Shown here: positions 35,437 to 43,305 of the stretch, one piece after another | Position numbering within the stretch: position 1 is the stretch's first letter | Layout of the letters: every line of letters starts with the position of its first letter | NCBI GenBank assembly: GCA_017625535.1 | Contig: JAGAKR010000025.1 | Span: forward strand, 62,001 to 126,000 | Source of the DNA: Bacteroidales bacterium | GTDB lineage: Bacteria; Bacteroidota; Bacteroidia; Bacteroidales; UBA932 | Length of the DNA stretch: 64,000 nt | Direction: 5' to 3' | Notes under the pieces: model-generated | Databases searched by the model: none | What the model was told of the DNA's origin: nothing | Seen by the model: only the letters and a program-made list of their open reading frames with translations | Position numbers and translations under genes: made by a program

Positions 35437-37224
35437 TCATTTCCTGAACAGGTGCTTGAACTCACTGGCATAAAGCCTTGAGAGCCCCTCCCTGTTGTCT
35501 ATTGCATCCCCAACCACAATCATTGTGGTAAGTGTAAGGTTGTTCCCTTTTACAATTGTTGCAAGGTCCTTAAGTTCACCCCTGAAAATCTTCTGGTCCT
35601 TCCAGGTAAGGTGGTAACAGGCCGCCACCGGGGTAGTTGGCGGATAATGCTGCAACAGTTCCTCCTGCACCTGCTCCACCACCCCTGCACTCAGGAATAT
35701 GCACATGGTGCTCCTGTGCTGTGCCAGCATATGGAGTTTCTCCCTCTCCGGCATTGCCGTACGCCCCTCCCCTCTGGTAAGGATTATTGTCTGCACCCTC
35801 TCCGGAATTGTAAACTGGCTCTGCAGTTCCGCCGCAGCGGCCAGGAATGAAGATATGCCAGGAGTTATATGGTAGCTCATATTGTATTTGTCAAAGAAAG
35901 CCATCTGTTCCTGTATAGCCCCATAGATGCAAGGGTCGCCGGTATGCAGCCTTACAACAAATAGCCCCTTGTCATAAAACTCCTTCATAAGGTTGAACTG
36001 CTCCTGCAGGTCCATAGAGGCCGAACTCCTTACAACAGCCCCCTCCTTTGCATAATATGTAAGTTCCTTTGGCACCAGACTGCCGGCATACAGGATAAGG
36101 TCAGCCTCTTGGAGCATCCTCTTTCCCCTTACAGATACCAGTTCAGGGTCACCAGGCCCTGCGCCAACTATCTCAATATGCCCCTTCCTCTCCAATTTCC
36201 TCTCCATAGCCACCGCAAATGTCCAGTTCCCCATCTTCTGTTTCTCCACCACCAGTTTTCCTCCTCCCGATGATTTTATTGCCGATGCCTCTGCCACAGA
36301 TGCCGTCCCTGCCGCCTCAAGTGCCATGGCACTTGGATTTGGCACCTCAATGGATGAAAGTTCATCGGGAGTATATATATGATAATCCCCCTGCTCCAGC
36401 AACAAGGCTTCCCTGAGGCCCTGCAGCATAGGCTCATCCTTCTTTATATCCACTGTAGAAAGTGATGCTATTGCCGAAGGGTTGTATCCCTGGTCTGTAA
36501 TGTATGAAATCATCCGGGAAGCCGCATCCTCCACCTGGGCCCCCTTTTTGCACCCCACTCCAATGTGCAGGGCCTTTGGAACGTATGTAACCATTGGAAT
36601 CTCAGAACAATACAGGCGCGGAGTAACAGCAATTACAAGGTCATAATCATACCCGGTGGCGCCCATACGGTGCTTTGGAAGATCTGTAAAATTGTAGAAC
36701 ACATCCACATTCCCGCCTCTGGTCTTTTCAAGCCACTGTGTTCCACGGTCCTTTATATCCAGTACAAGCGCCACTTTGCCACCGTTAACATAAGTTGCTA
36801 TAGGGCCGTTGAGCCCCTCTGTATTGGTAAAAGTTTCCCATCCGAACTTCCTGCCAATGGTATCAAGTGCCCACAGGCCGCTGTTGTCTGAACGGGTGGT
36901 TATCACAGCCTCCCCCCCAATGATGGCGGCAATCTCCTTTGCCAGCGTATTGGCACCGCCAACGTGGCCGCTCAGAACGGAAATAACCTTGTTTCCGCAG
37001 CTGTCCGCGCACACCACGGCCGGGTCTGTATGCTTGTCCTTTATGAATGGGGCTATTGACCTTACACAAATACCCAAAGCCCCCACAAACAATATCTTTG
37101 AATATCCGTCAAAATGCTCCCCGCAAAACTCTCCGTATGTTATCCTCACATTATCTTCATACTCCCTGCATATTGTATCAATGCAGTCACCTTTTCCTAC
37201 TATAAGCAATGTCTCAGGTTTCAT
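35437..37224 (-). CDS. cbiGF: CbiG-CbiF fusion: cobalt-precorrin-5A hydrolase and cobalt-precorrin-4 C11-methyltransferase
   Basis: Residues 1-330 match CbiG: LFVGALGICVRSIAPFI, then LSGHVGGANTLAKEIA, and the C-terminal CbiG segment HIGVGCKKGAQVE. From about 345, GHIEIVGAGPGDPELVSVRG starts a tetrapyrrole methylase domain with YAGSLVP, RLHTGDP and ITPGISSF, the CbiF/CobM pattern. CbiF methylates C11, and CbiG opens the delta-lactone and releases acetaldehyde, so the fusion joins sequential steps. The 595-residue frame is intact and lies 16 bases after cbiET. Confidence 0.93.
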   Translation of the reverse strand: MKPETLLIVGKGDCIDTICREYEDNVRITYGEFCGEHFDGYSKILFVGALGICVRSIAPFIKDKHTDPAVVCADSCGNKVISVLSGHVGGANTLAKEIAAIIGGEAVITTRSDNSGLWALDTIGRKFGWETFTNTEGLNGPIATYVNGGKVALVLDIKDRGTQWLEKTRGGNVDVFYNFTDLPKHRMGATGYDYDLVIAVTPRLYCSEIPMVTYVPKALHIGVGCKKGAQVEDAASRMISYITDQGYNPSAIASLSTVDIKKDEPMLQGLREALLLEQGDYHIYTPDELSSIEVPNPSAMALEAAGTASVAEASAIKSSGGGKLVVEKQKMGNWTFAVAMERKLERKGHIEIVGAGPGDPELVSVRGKRMLQEADLILYAGSLVPKELTYYAKEGAVVRSSASMDLQEQFNLMKEFYDKGLFVVRLHTGDPCIYGAIQEQMAFFDKYNMSYHITPGISSFLAAAAELQSQFTIPERVQTIILTRGEGRTAMPEREKLHMLAQHRSTMCIFLSAGVVEQVQEELLQHYPPTTPVAACYHLTWKDQKIFRGELKDLATIVKGNNLTLTTMIVVGDAIDNREGLSRLYASEFKHLFRK

Positions 37225-37240
37225 GACAAAATAAATTTTT

Positions 37241-38470
37241 CTACAACTGTTTTGTAACCTTGCAACAGGTTATACTGTTATAATCATCAACTGTAATTGT
37301 ACTCTTTTCCGCTTCTGAAAAGCCGTATGCAACGGCTGCCTGTTCAAACTCCCCGGGATCCTTCACAGAATTGAACACTACCGTACCGCCAGGCCCCATA
37401 ACCTTGGAGAGCATCTCCATTATCCTGCAGAGTTTCCCTCCATGCCCCCCAATGAACACAGCATCGGGAGTGTGCAGTTCCCCTTGTGAAATCTTCCCCT
37501 CCAGATCCAATGATGTGAAGTCACATATATGCCACTCTATCCCCGGCACCCCCATCCTGCGGCAGTTCTCCTCCATTATGGTACTGCACTGCTCCCTTAT
37601 CTCAAAAGCCTCCACATCCAGGTGCGGAAACTGCATCTTTGCCTCAATTGAAACAGACCCGGTACAGAAACCTATATCCCATAATGTCCTCTTTTCATAC
37701 AGGCCAAGCATTGCCAGGGAGAGCAGCCTAATGGGCATCTTGGTTATCATATTTACCCTCCCGTCAAGCAACGAAAAACTGCTGTGTGGAATCCCCATTA
37801 TCCTATTGTGTTCTTCCCGATAACATCCTCTTCCATCCATCCTCTCCAAAATCACACAATTTGGAAAAGCATACTCCCCCTGTGCAGCCTCCTGCAAGGA
37901 GATAGTTGCCACATCCTCATTTTCTCCACCAAGAGCCTCACCAATATGCATCCTGTAATTGCAAAATCCATAATGCAACGCCCTTGCAGCAATGGCAGCA
38001 GGTGTATGTACTCTGTCTGTCAAAAGTCCTATCTTCCCTTTCCGCTCTATAAGGGCCCTGTCAAACTCTTTCCAGGGACGTCCGGTAAGTGAAACCGTTG
38101 TCATATCATCATACCGCATAACCAGCCGGTGTGCCAGAGTCTGCAGGGAATTGAATACAGGATATACCTTTATTGAAGCATGCGGCATTCTCTTTCTGAT
38201 CGTAGTTGCAAAGCCAAAAAAGAGCGGATCCCCCGATGCAAACACCACTATAGGGGATGCTGCCTCCTCATACTGTCTGAACACGTCATCAAGCGGTATT
38301 GTAATGTCTATCCACCTGTGGCAGGGGGGAAGATACTCCTTCACAAGTCCATAGTGCCTTTTTCCACCGGAGAACACACTGTGCCCTGCAAGCAGATTGT
38401 CTGTTCTGGAGAGATGCATCCCAACACTCCCTCCATTGTCATCTATACCTATAACTGTAAAATCACACAT
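37241..38470 (-). CDS. cbiET: CbiE-CbiT fusion: precorrin C5,C15-methyltransferase and C12-decarboxylase
   Basis: Residues 1-205 are the tetrapyrrole methylase CbiE (FTVIGIDDNG, FASGDPLFFG); from about 225 is the Rossmann SAM methyltransferase CbiT, with LWDIGFCTGSVSIEA and IGGHGG. Together they equal CobL of the aerobic path. The ATG at the complement of 38468-38470 gives MCDFTVIGID and 409 residues, and overlaps the cbiHC stop by eight bases. A start ten codons upstream is possible but adds nothing conserved. In CbiT the usual GAGTGS motif reads GFCTGS, a small deviation in the SAM loop. Confidence 0.92.
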   Translation of the reverse strand: MCDFTVIGIDDNGGSVGMHLSRTDNLLAGHSVFSGGKRHYGLVKEYLPPCHRWIDITIPLDDVFRQYEEAASPIVVFASGDPLFFGFATTIRKRMPHASIKVYPVFNSLQTLAHRLVMRYDDMTTVSLTGRPWKEFDRALIERKGKIGLLTDRVHTPAAIAARALHYGFCNYRMHIGEALGGENEDVATISLQEAAQGEYAFPNCVILERMDGRGCYREEHNRIMGIPHSSFSLLDGRVNMITKMPIRLLSLAMLGLYEKRTLWDIGFCTGSVSIEAKMQFPHLDVEAFEIREQCSTIMEENCRRMGVPGIEWHICDFTSLDLEGKISQGELHTPDAVFIGGHGGKLCRIMEMLSKVMGPGGTVVFNSVKDPGEFEQAAVAYGFSEAEKSTITVDDYNSITCCKVTKQL

Positions 38471-39878
38471 CTCTGCCGGGGCGCAATTGCTGCGCATCAT
38501 TGAAACACAAAATGGAATTTACTATGGTGGCGGCAAGATTACTCCCCCCCTTGCGCCCTTCAACTATCACTTTAGGGACCTGCACAAAAGGCTTGAGCAT
38601 ATGTTTCGACTCCTCCACATGCACAAACCCCACCGGTGCGGCAACCACACCAAGAGGCTTTGCCACCCCTCTCTTGATTAATGTACACAACTCAATAAGT
38701 GCTGTAGGGGCATTGCCGAAAACATACATTGCACCTGGGTGCTCCTCCACCGCAAGCCTTATGCCCGCCTGGGAACGTGTAATCCCCTTTTCCTGTGCCA
38801 TTTTCTCTGCACGCGGATCATTCAAATAACACTTTACCTCCAGTCCAAGCCTCTGCAGAGCCCCTTTTCTTATGCCTGATGCCGCCATTGTAACATCTGT
38901 AACAATAACCTTCTCTCCGGTTTCACTGCAAATGCGGTTGTACATCTCCTCAACTGCATCCGGAGTTGTATAGAGGAGATTCTCCATATCAAAATCTGCA
39001 GTTGTATGTATTGCATGCAACAGGGCCCATTTGCGGCCAAGCGGAATGTCACTGTTTTTCAATTCACCCGCTATGGTCCTGAAACTCTCCATCATTATCC
39101 CTTGCCCCACTTTTACCTTCTCCTGAGCCTCTTCCCTGTAGTAGCCGCGTGGTGTTATGAATTTTCCTTTCTTTATATATGATTGTGAGTTGCCTATCAG
39201 AACTACAGTAAACATATCCACATCTTCAGGATCAAACTCCTGCAGTGTGGTTACAGCAACTCTCTGCTCCTCCCTGCCGGCCTGCCTTACATACCCCACA
39301 GGAGTATCTCCGCCCCTCTCCTTAAGGAAGAGTTCCTTCAGCCTGTACAATTGCCAATAACGTCCGTGGCTCTTGGGATTATATATCGCCGTAATGAAAT
39401 CTGCGTAAGCCGCAGCCTTTATCCTTTTTTCTATCTTTTCCCAGGGAGTCATCAGGTCCGAAAGGGAAATGATGCACATATCATGTCCTATAGGGGCACC
39501 AAGGAGGGATGCCGCCTTCTGGAAAGCGCTTATACCGGGTATAACTTTAAGATCCAGTTCTTCTGCCAGCCCCTCCTCCTTCTTGTGCAGATACATCTCC
39601 CATATAAGGGGGGCCATACCATAAATGCCTGCATCTCCGGAACTGATTACACACACATTCAAACCTTCCATTGCATAATTGAACGCCTCCAGTGCCCTCT
39701 CCCGCTCTTTGCGCATACCTGAATCCACACACACCGCCTTGCCGGAAAGGTATGGTTCAATAAACTGGAAGTAATACTTGTACCCTACAACAACATCACT
39801 TTCGGATACAGCCTGCATCACTGCCGGGGTAATGTCCTCACGGCTGCCGGGACCTATTCCCGCCACAACAATTCTCAT
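38463..39878 (-). CDS. cbiHC: CbiH-CbiC fusion: precorrin-3B C17-methyltransferase and precorrin-8X methylmutase
   Basis: Residues 1-245 are CbiH/CobJ, which methylates C17 and contracts the ring: MRIVVAGIGPGSREDITPA, SSGDAGIYGM, IPGISAFQ and IYNPKS. Residues from about 265 are CbiC/CobH, which moves a methyl group from C11 to C12: RTIAGELKNSD region, HAIHTTADFDM with the catalytic His, VVAAPVGFVHVEESK and GRKGGSN. The ATG at the complement of 39876-39878 fits the CbiH N-terminus, giving 471 residues. First gene of the anaerobic cobalamin operon, directly behind a cobalamin riboswitch. Confidence 0.94.
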   Translation of the reverse strand: MRIVVAGIGPGSREDITPAVMQAVSESDVVVGYKYYFQFIEPYLSGKAVCVDSGMRKERERALEAFNYAMEGLNVCVISSGDAGIYGMAPLIWEMYLHKKEEGLAEELDLKVIPGISAFQKAASLLGAPIGHDMCIISLSDLMTPWEKIEKRIKAAAYADFITAIYNPKSHGRYWQLYRLKELFLKERGGDTPVGYVRQAGREEQRVAVTTLQEFDPEDVDMFTVVLIGNSQSYIKKGKFITPRGYYREEAQEKVKVGQGIMMESFRTIAGELKNSDIPLGRKWALLHAIHTTADFDMENLLYTTPDAVEEMYNRICSETGEKVIVTDVTMAASGIRKGALQRLGLEVKCYLNDPRAEKMAQEKGITRSQAGIRLAVEEHPGAMYVFGNAPTALIELCTLIKRGVAKPLGVVAAPVGFVHVEESKHMLKPFVQVPKVIVEGRKGGSNLAATIVNSILCFNDAQQLRPGRDV

Positions 39879-39892
39879 AAAAAATGAAAAAT

Positions 39893-39917
39893 ACAAGGTT
39901 ATGCAGTTCCACCTTGT
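39893..39917 (-). terminator. Terminator-like hairpin between the riboswitch and cbiHC
   Basis: On the minus strand ACAAGGT, an 11-base loop and ACCTTGT form a seven-base-pair stem followed by ATTTTTCATTTTTT up to the cbiHC ATG. It could be the transcriptional expression platform of the cobalamin riboswitch upstream. Confidence 0.5.
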
Positions 39918-39939
39918 CCCCGAGGCTTTACCGCTTCCA

Positions 39940-40105
39940 TTTCATCCGGCAGGTTTTCTGACTCGCCCCACAGATGCGCCTTCCCTGTTAAAGTGGCTCA
40001 GAATGCATCTGAAAACTAGAGGCATACAGCAACGGGCATTGTTCAGGATTCACACCTGATTCCCTCTCTGCATACAAAGACTCGTATGCATCACCGAATG
40101 CTATG
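39940..40105 (-). promoter_or_regulatory. Cobalamin riboswitch before the cbi operon
   Basis: The minus strand shows TTCGGTGATGC, a GAGAGGGAATCAGGTGTGAATCCTG segment (split by its loop), the TGCCCGTTGCTGT core and the B12 box GAGTCAGAAAACCTGCC (39948-39964). It is a complete adenosylcobalamin riboswitch, 5' of cbiHC. A near-consensus -7 box (minus TATATTCG, 40106-40113) sits at its 5' edge. Confidence 0.94.
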
Positions 40106-40113
40106 CGAATATA
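40106..40113 (-). promoter_or_regulatory. Possible -7 box for the cbi operon riboswitch
   Basis: The minus strand reads TATATTCG, one base off TAnnTTTG, placed right at the 5' edge of the riboswitch. Confidence 0.4.
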
Positions 40114-40186
40114 ATCATTTTTCCAGTAATTTACCACTTATCGTCGTCATTTTGTATAATTCCCTGAACCACAATGTATTAAAAAT

Positions 40187-40219
40187 AAAAGATCCTGCAT
40201 TTTCAGCAGGACCTTTTTC
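40187..40219 (-). terminator. Intrinsic terminator after asnA
   Basis: GATCCTGC (40191-40198) pairs with GCAGGACC (40206-40213) with one imperfect pair; the minus strand continues into TTTTATTTTTAA. It separates asnA from the cbi operon leader. The remaining sequence between 40114 and 40190 is AT-rich and shows nothing else. Confidence 0.75.
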
Positions 40220-40267
40220 TTATTTCTTTGATTTCCACACAATTGGAAATAATGTCAACGTCATTAA

Positions 40268-41308
40268 TTACAGCAAATATACCCCAGCCTCTGCACATTC
40301 CTTTCTTGTAGCATCGTCCCATACGCCGCTCTGCACCTCACCTATATGACATTTTCCCATGAGGAGCATGCACAATCGGCTCTGTCCAATACCGCCGCCT
40401 ATTGTCTGTGGGAGCTTACCCTCAAGAAGGAGGGAATGGAACATAAGCTTACGGCGTTCCTGGTTGCCACAAAGCATCAACTGCCTTTCAAGAGCTTCCG
40501 GATTCACCCTTATACCCATAGATGAGATCTCAAAAGCCGAGTCCAGCACCGGGTTATAGATGAGTATATCCCCATTGAGGCCGTCAAAGCCGTCCGGCAT
40601 TGGTGAGGACCAGTCATCATAGTCCGATGAGCGGGCATCATGTGGCACACCGTCACCCAGAGGACCGCCTATCCCCCTTACAAACACTGCCCCGTACTTT
40701 TTGCATATCTCATATTCACGTTCTTTTGGAGTGAGGCCAGGATATTCCAGTCTGAGTTCCTCTGCGTGGAGGAAATGTATATTGTCGGAAAGAAAAGGTT
40801 CAAACACTGGATATTGCTCGCACAAAAGGTACTCAGTATGCTTGAGGGCCTGATAGATGCACCTCACCGCATTGTGCAGATAACCTACGGTACGTTCCTG
40901 TTCCAACATTACCTTCTCCCAGTCCCACTGGTCCACATACACGGAATGGATATTGTCCAACTCCTCACACGGACGGAGAGCATTCATATCTGTATAGATA
41001 CCCTTCCCCGGCTCAATATGGTGTCTCCAGAGGGTATAGCGTTTCCATTTTGCAAGGGACTGTACAATCTCAACCTTTCTGCCCTCTCCCAATGCCTCCA
41101 CAGCAAATGAGACAGGAGATTCAACTCCCGACAAATTGTCGTTCAAACCGGTACCGGCCTCAACCACTATGGGAGCTGTAACCCTCCTGAGTTTCAACTG
41201 CGCAGAGAGCTGCTGCTGGAATGTATCCTTTATGAACTTGATGGCTCTCTCTGTCTGCCACACATCAAGTTTTGATCTGTAACCTTCTGGTATAAAAACC
41301 TTCTTCAT
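40268..41308 (-). CDS. asnA: Aspartate--ammonia ligase (asparagine synthetase A)
   Basis: AsnA makes asparagine from aspartate, ammonia and ATP; the fold is that of class II aspartyl-tRNA synthetases. The 346-residue length is normal. Visible family segments include RVTAPIVVEAGTGLNDNLSG (about 42-61), SVYVDQWDWEKV near 122-133, YPGLTPKERE, and the C-terminal GGGIGQSRLCMLLMGK. Monocistronic: a terminator on each side (40187-40219 after it, 41338-41365 before it). Confidence 0.96.
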   Translation of the reverse strand: MKKVFIPEGYRSKLDVWQTERAIKFIKDTFQQQLSAQLKLRRVTAPIVVEAGTGLNDNLSGVESPVSFAVEALGEGRKVEIVQSLAKWKRYTLWRHHIEPGKGIYTDMNALRPCEELDNIHSVYVDQWDWEKVMLEQERTVGYLHNAVRCIYQALKHTEYLLCEQYPVFEPFLSDNIHFLHAEELRLEYPGLTPKEREYEICKKYGAVFVRGIGGPLGDGVPHDARSSDYDDWSSPMPDGFDGLNGDILIYNPVLDSAFEISSMGIRVNPEALERQLMLCGNQERRKLMFHSLLLEGKLPQTIGGGIGQSRLCMLLMGKCHIGEVQSGVWDDATRKECAEAGVYLL

Positions 41309-41334
41309 AACACCTTCCCCTCCTTTCCGGGAAT

Positions 41335-41366
41335 AAAAAGGCCCCCGTTTTTTTATGGGAGCCTTA
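41335..41366 (-). terminator. Intrinsic terminator after the bactofilin gene
   Basis: AAGGCCCCC (41338-41346) pairs with GGGAGCCTT (41357-41365) around an AT-rich loop; on the minus strand the stem is followed by TTTTATTC. It ends the lpd-bactofilin unit just before asnA. Confidence 0.75.
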
Positions 41367-41370
41367 TAAA

Positions 41371-41751
41371 TTAATGGAAAAATTCTGCCGACATACTTTT
41401 GAATTCCGCCTCATTTATTATCTGACAGGTGCCTGAGAAGACTGCTCCCATCTCTATACAGATACGGATTGTCTTCAATTGCCCTTCAAATGAGGATTTT
41501 TCCTTGAATGTAACGGTATCTCCAACGGTGAGGTCCCCCTCCATTTTTCCCCAGATGTCTGCATTGGCACACATCACATTGCCGCGGATGGCGGCACCTT
41601 CGCCCAAAACAAGTTTGCCGGCGGTTATGAGGTCACCCTCAAACACCCCATCTATCCTTATATCTGATTGGGATACAAGACTTCCTTTTATCTCGGTACT
41701 TGCAGATACCCTGCTCACCTCGTTTATCTGGGGTTGTTCGTGACGTGCCAT
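41371..41751 (-). CDS. Bactofilin
   Basis: Bactofilins are small cytoskeletal proteins whose beta-helical core polymerises into filaments used for cell shape, polarity and wall synthesis. This 126-residue protein has the typical order: polar N-tail (1-22), then the repeat core IKGSLVSQSDIRIDGVFEG and GKLVLGEGAAIRGNV, with hydrophobic residues at regular spacing, and a short C-tail. No membrane anchor is visible. It lies 34 bases after lpd on the same strand without a clear promoter, so the two may share a message. Confidence 0.9.
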   Translation of the reverse strand: MARHEQPQINEVSRVSASTEIKGSLVSQSDIRIDGVFEGDLITAGKLVLGEGAAIRGNVMCANADIWGKMEGDLTVGDTVTFKEKSSFEGQLKTIRICIEMGAVFSGTCQIINEAEFKSMSAEFFH

Positions 41752-41785
41752 AATATGATCTGTTAAAAAATTGTCGGGAATAAAA

Positions 41786-43222
41786 TTACATATGTATCAC
41801 CTCTCCGTGTGCTGCAGCGGCTGCCTCCATAATTGCCTCGCTCATTGTAGGGTGAGGATGGATGGTCTTTATTATGTCTTTTGCTGTTGCACCAATGTTC
41901 CTTGCAAGTACTATGCCGGCAAGCATCTCGGTAACGTTTGCACCAATGAGGTGTGCACCAAGAATTTTGTCTGTATTTGCATCAATGATGAGTTTTACAA
42001 AGCCGTCTTTCTCGCCTGCAGTTGTAGCCTTGCCGCTTGCAGTGAACGGGAATTTTCCAACCTTGTACTCAATGCCCTGCTCCTTCACCTTCTTCTCGGT
42101 AAGGCCTACCGATGCAATCTCTGGAGAGGTGTAGGTTGCGCCAGGGATATTGCCGTAATTTACTGGGGCTACATCCATACCTGCTATCTTCTCAACGCAG
42201 GCAATACCCTCTGCAGATGCCACGTGTGCCAGTGCAGGAGTTGCAATTACATCACCAATTGCATAGATGCCAGGCACATTTGTACGGTAGAAGTCATCAA
42301 CCACAATCTTGCCCCTGTTCATCTCAACGCCAAGTTCCTCAAGTCCTATGCCGTTTGTGTTAGGTATAACGCCCACTGCAGAAAGGACTCTCTCTACCTC
42401 AAGTTCAACCATACCTTTCTTGGTCTCAACTGTAAGTTTGCACATATCACCGGTAGTGTCAATTGCCTTAACGCCGCTTGAAACCATAACCTTAATGCCC
42501 ATTTTCCTGAAACTGCGGCTCAACTGGTCTGCCACATCCTTGTCCTCAAGAGGAACAATCTGGTCCATGAACTCAATAAGGGTAACATCCACACCCATAG
42601 AGCGATAGAAATATGTGAACTCACTTCCAATAGCACCCGAGCCTATGATTGCCATGCTCTTTGGAAGGGTCTCAGGAACCAATGCCTGGCGGTAAGAGAT
42701 AATCTTCTCACCGTCAATAGGGGCAAAAGGCAAAGAGTTAGGCCTTGAACCTGTAGCAACAATGATATGTTTTGCCTCAACAGTGCAAGCCTCTCCCCCC
42801 TCCTCTACAGGAGTAACCTCAACCTGGCTTCCCGACAGAATTTTTGCTGCACCTTTAATTACAGTAATCTTGTTTTTCTTGAAAAGGAACTCTATACCCT
42901 TGCTCATCTGGGCAGAAACACCCCTCTCCCTCTCAACAACCTTCTTAATGTCTGCATATGAAACCACTGCATCAGCCTCTACAGGAGTGCCGTCTGCATT
43001 TCTCAGTTCCACACCGTAATCGCCAAGATGTTTGGTATAATTGTATACCTGTGCACTCTTAAGAAGTGCTTTTGTAGGGATACATCCCCAGTTGAGGCAA
43101 ACGCCTCCAAGTTCAGCCTTCTCAATTACAGCGGTATTGAAACCCAACTGAGACGCTCTGATTGCTGCAACATAACCTCCCGGGCCCGCACCAATCACTA
43201 CAACATCAAATTTATTTTCCAT
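41786..43222 (-). CDS. lpd: Dihydrolipoyl dehydrogenase
   Basis: Lpd (E3) re-oxidises the dihydrolipoyl groups of 2-oxoacid dehydrogenase complexes or the glycine cleavage system, reducing NAD+. The 478-residue protein has the FAD loop GAGPGGYVAA (11-20), the redox pair in GGVCLNWGC (Cys 42 and 47), an NAD loop GSGAIGSEFTYFY and the C-terminal active-site His in HPHPTMSE. No E1, E2 or glycine-cleavage gene is in the window, so which complex it serves is unknown. Confidence 0.95.
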   Translation of the reverse strand: MENKFDVVVIGAGPGGYVAAIRASQLGFNTAVIEKAELGGVCLNWGCIPTKALLKSAQVYNYTKHLGDYGVELRNADGTPVEADAVVSYADIKKVVERERGVSAQMSKGIEFLFKKNKITVIKGAAKILSGSQVEVTPVEEGGEACTVEAKHIIVATGSRPNSLPFAPIDGEKIISYRQALVPETLPKSMAIIGSGAIGSEFTYFYRSMGVDVTLIEFMDQIVPLEDKDVADQLSRSFRKMGIKVMVSSGVKAIDTTGDMCKLTVETKKGMVELEVERVLSAVGVIPNTNGIGLEELGVEMNRGKIVVDDFYRTNVPGIYAIGDVIATPALAHVASAEGIACVEKIAGMDVAPVNYGNIPGATYTSPEIASVGLTEKKVKEQGIEYKVGKFPFTASGKATTAGEKDGFVKLIIDANTDKILGAHLIGANVTEMLAGIVLARNIGATAKDIIKTIHPHPTMSEAIMEAAAAAHGEVIHM

Positions 43223-43305
43223 ATATGTATTTTAAATTGTTTCCATATCAAAGGATGATGGATTAACGAGGATTTGAGGGACAAGCATAACGCCGAAATC
43301 ACCTT

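Noticed and set aside
41771..42481. 236-residue Cys-rich plus-strand ORF opposite lpd
   Set aside because: Its cysteines come from the complement of common lpd codons; no metal-binding spacing and the sense gene is certain.
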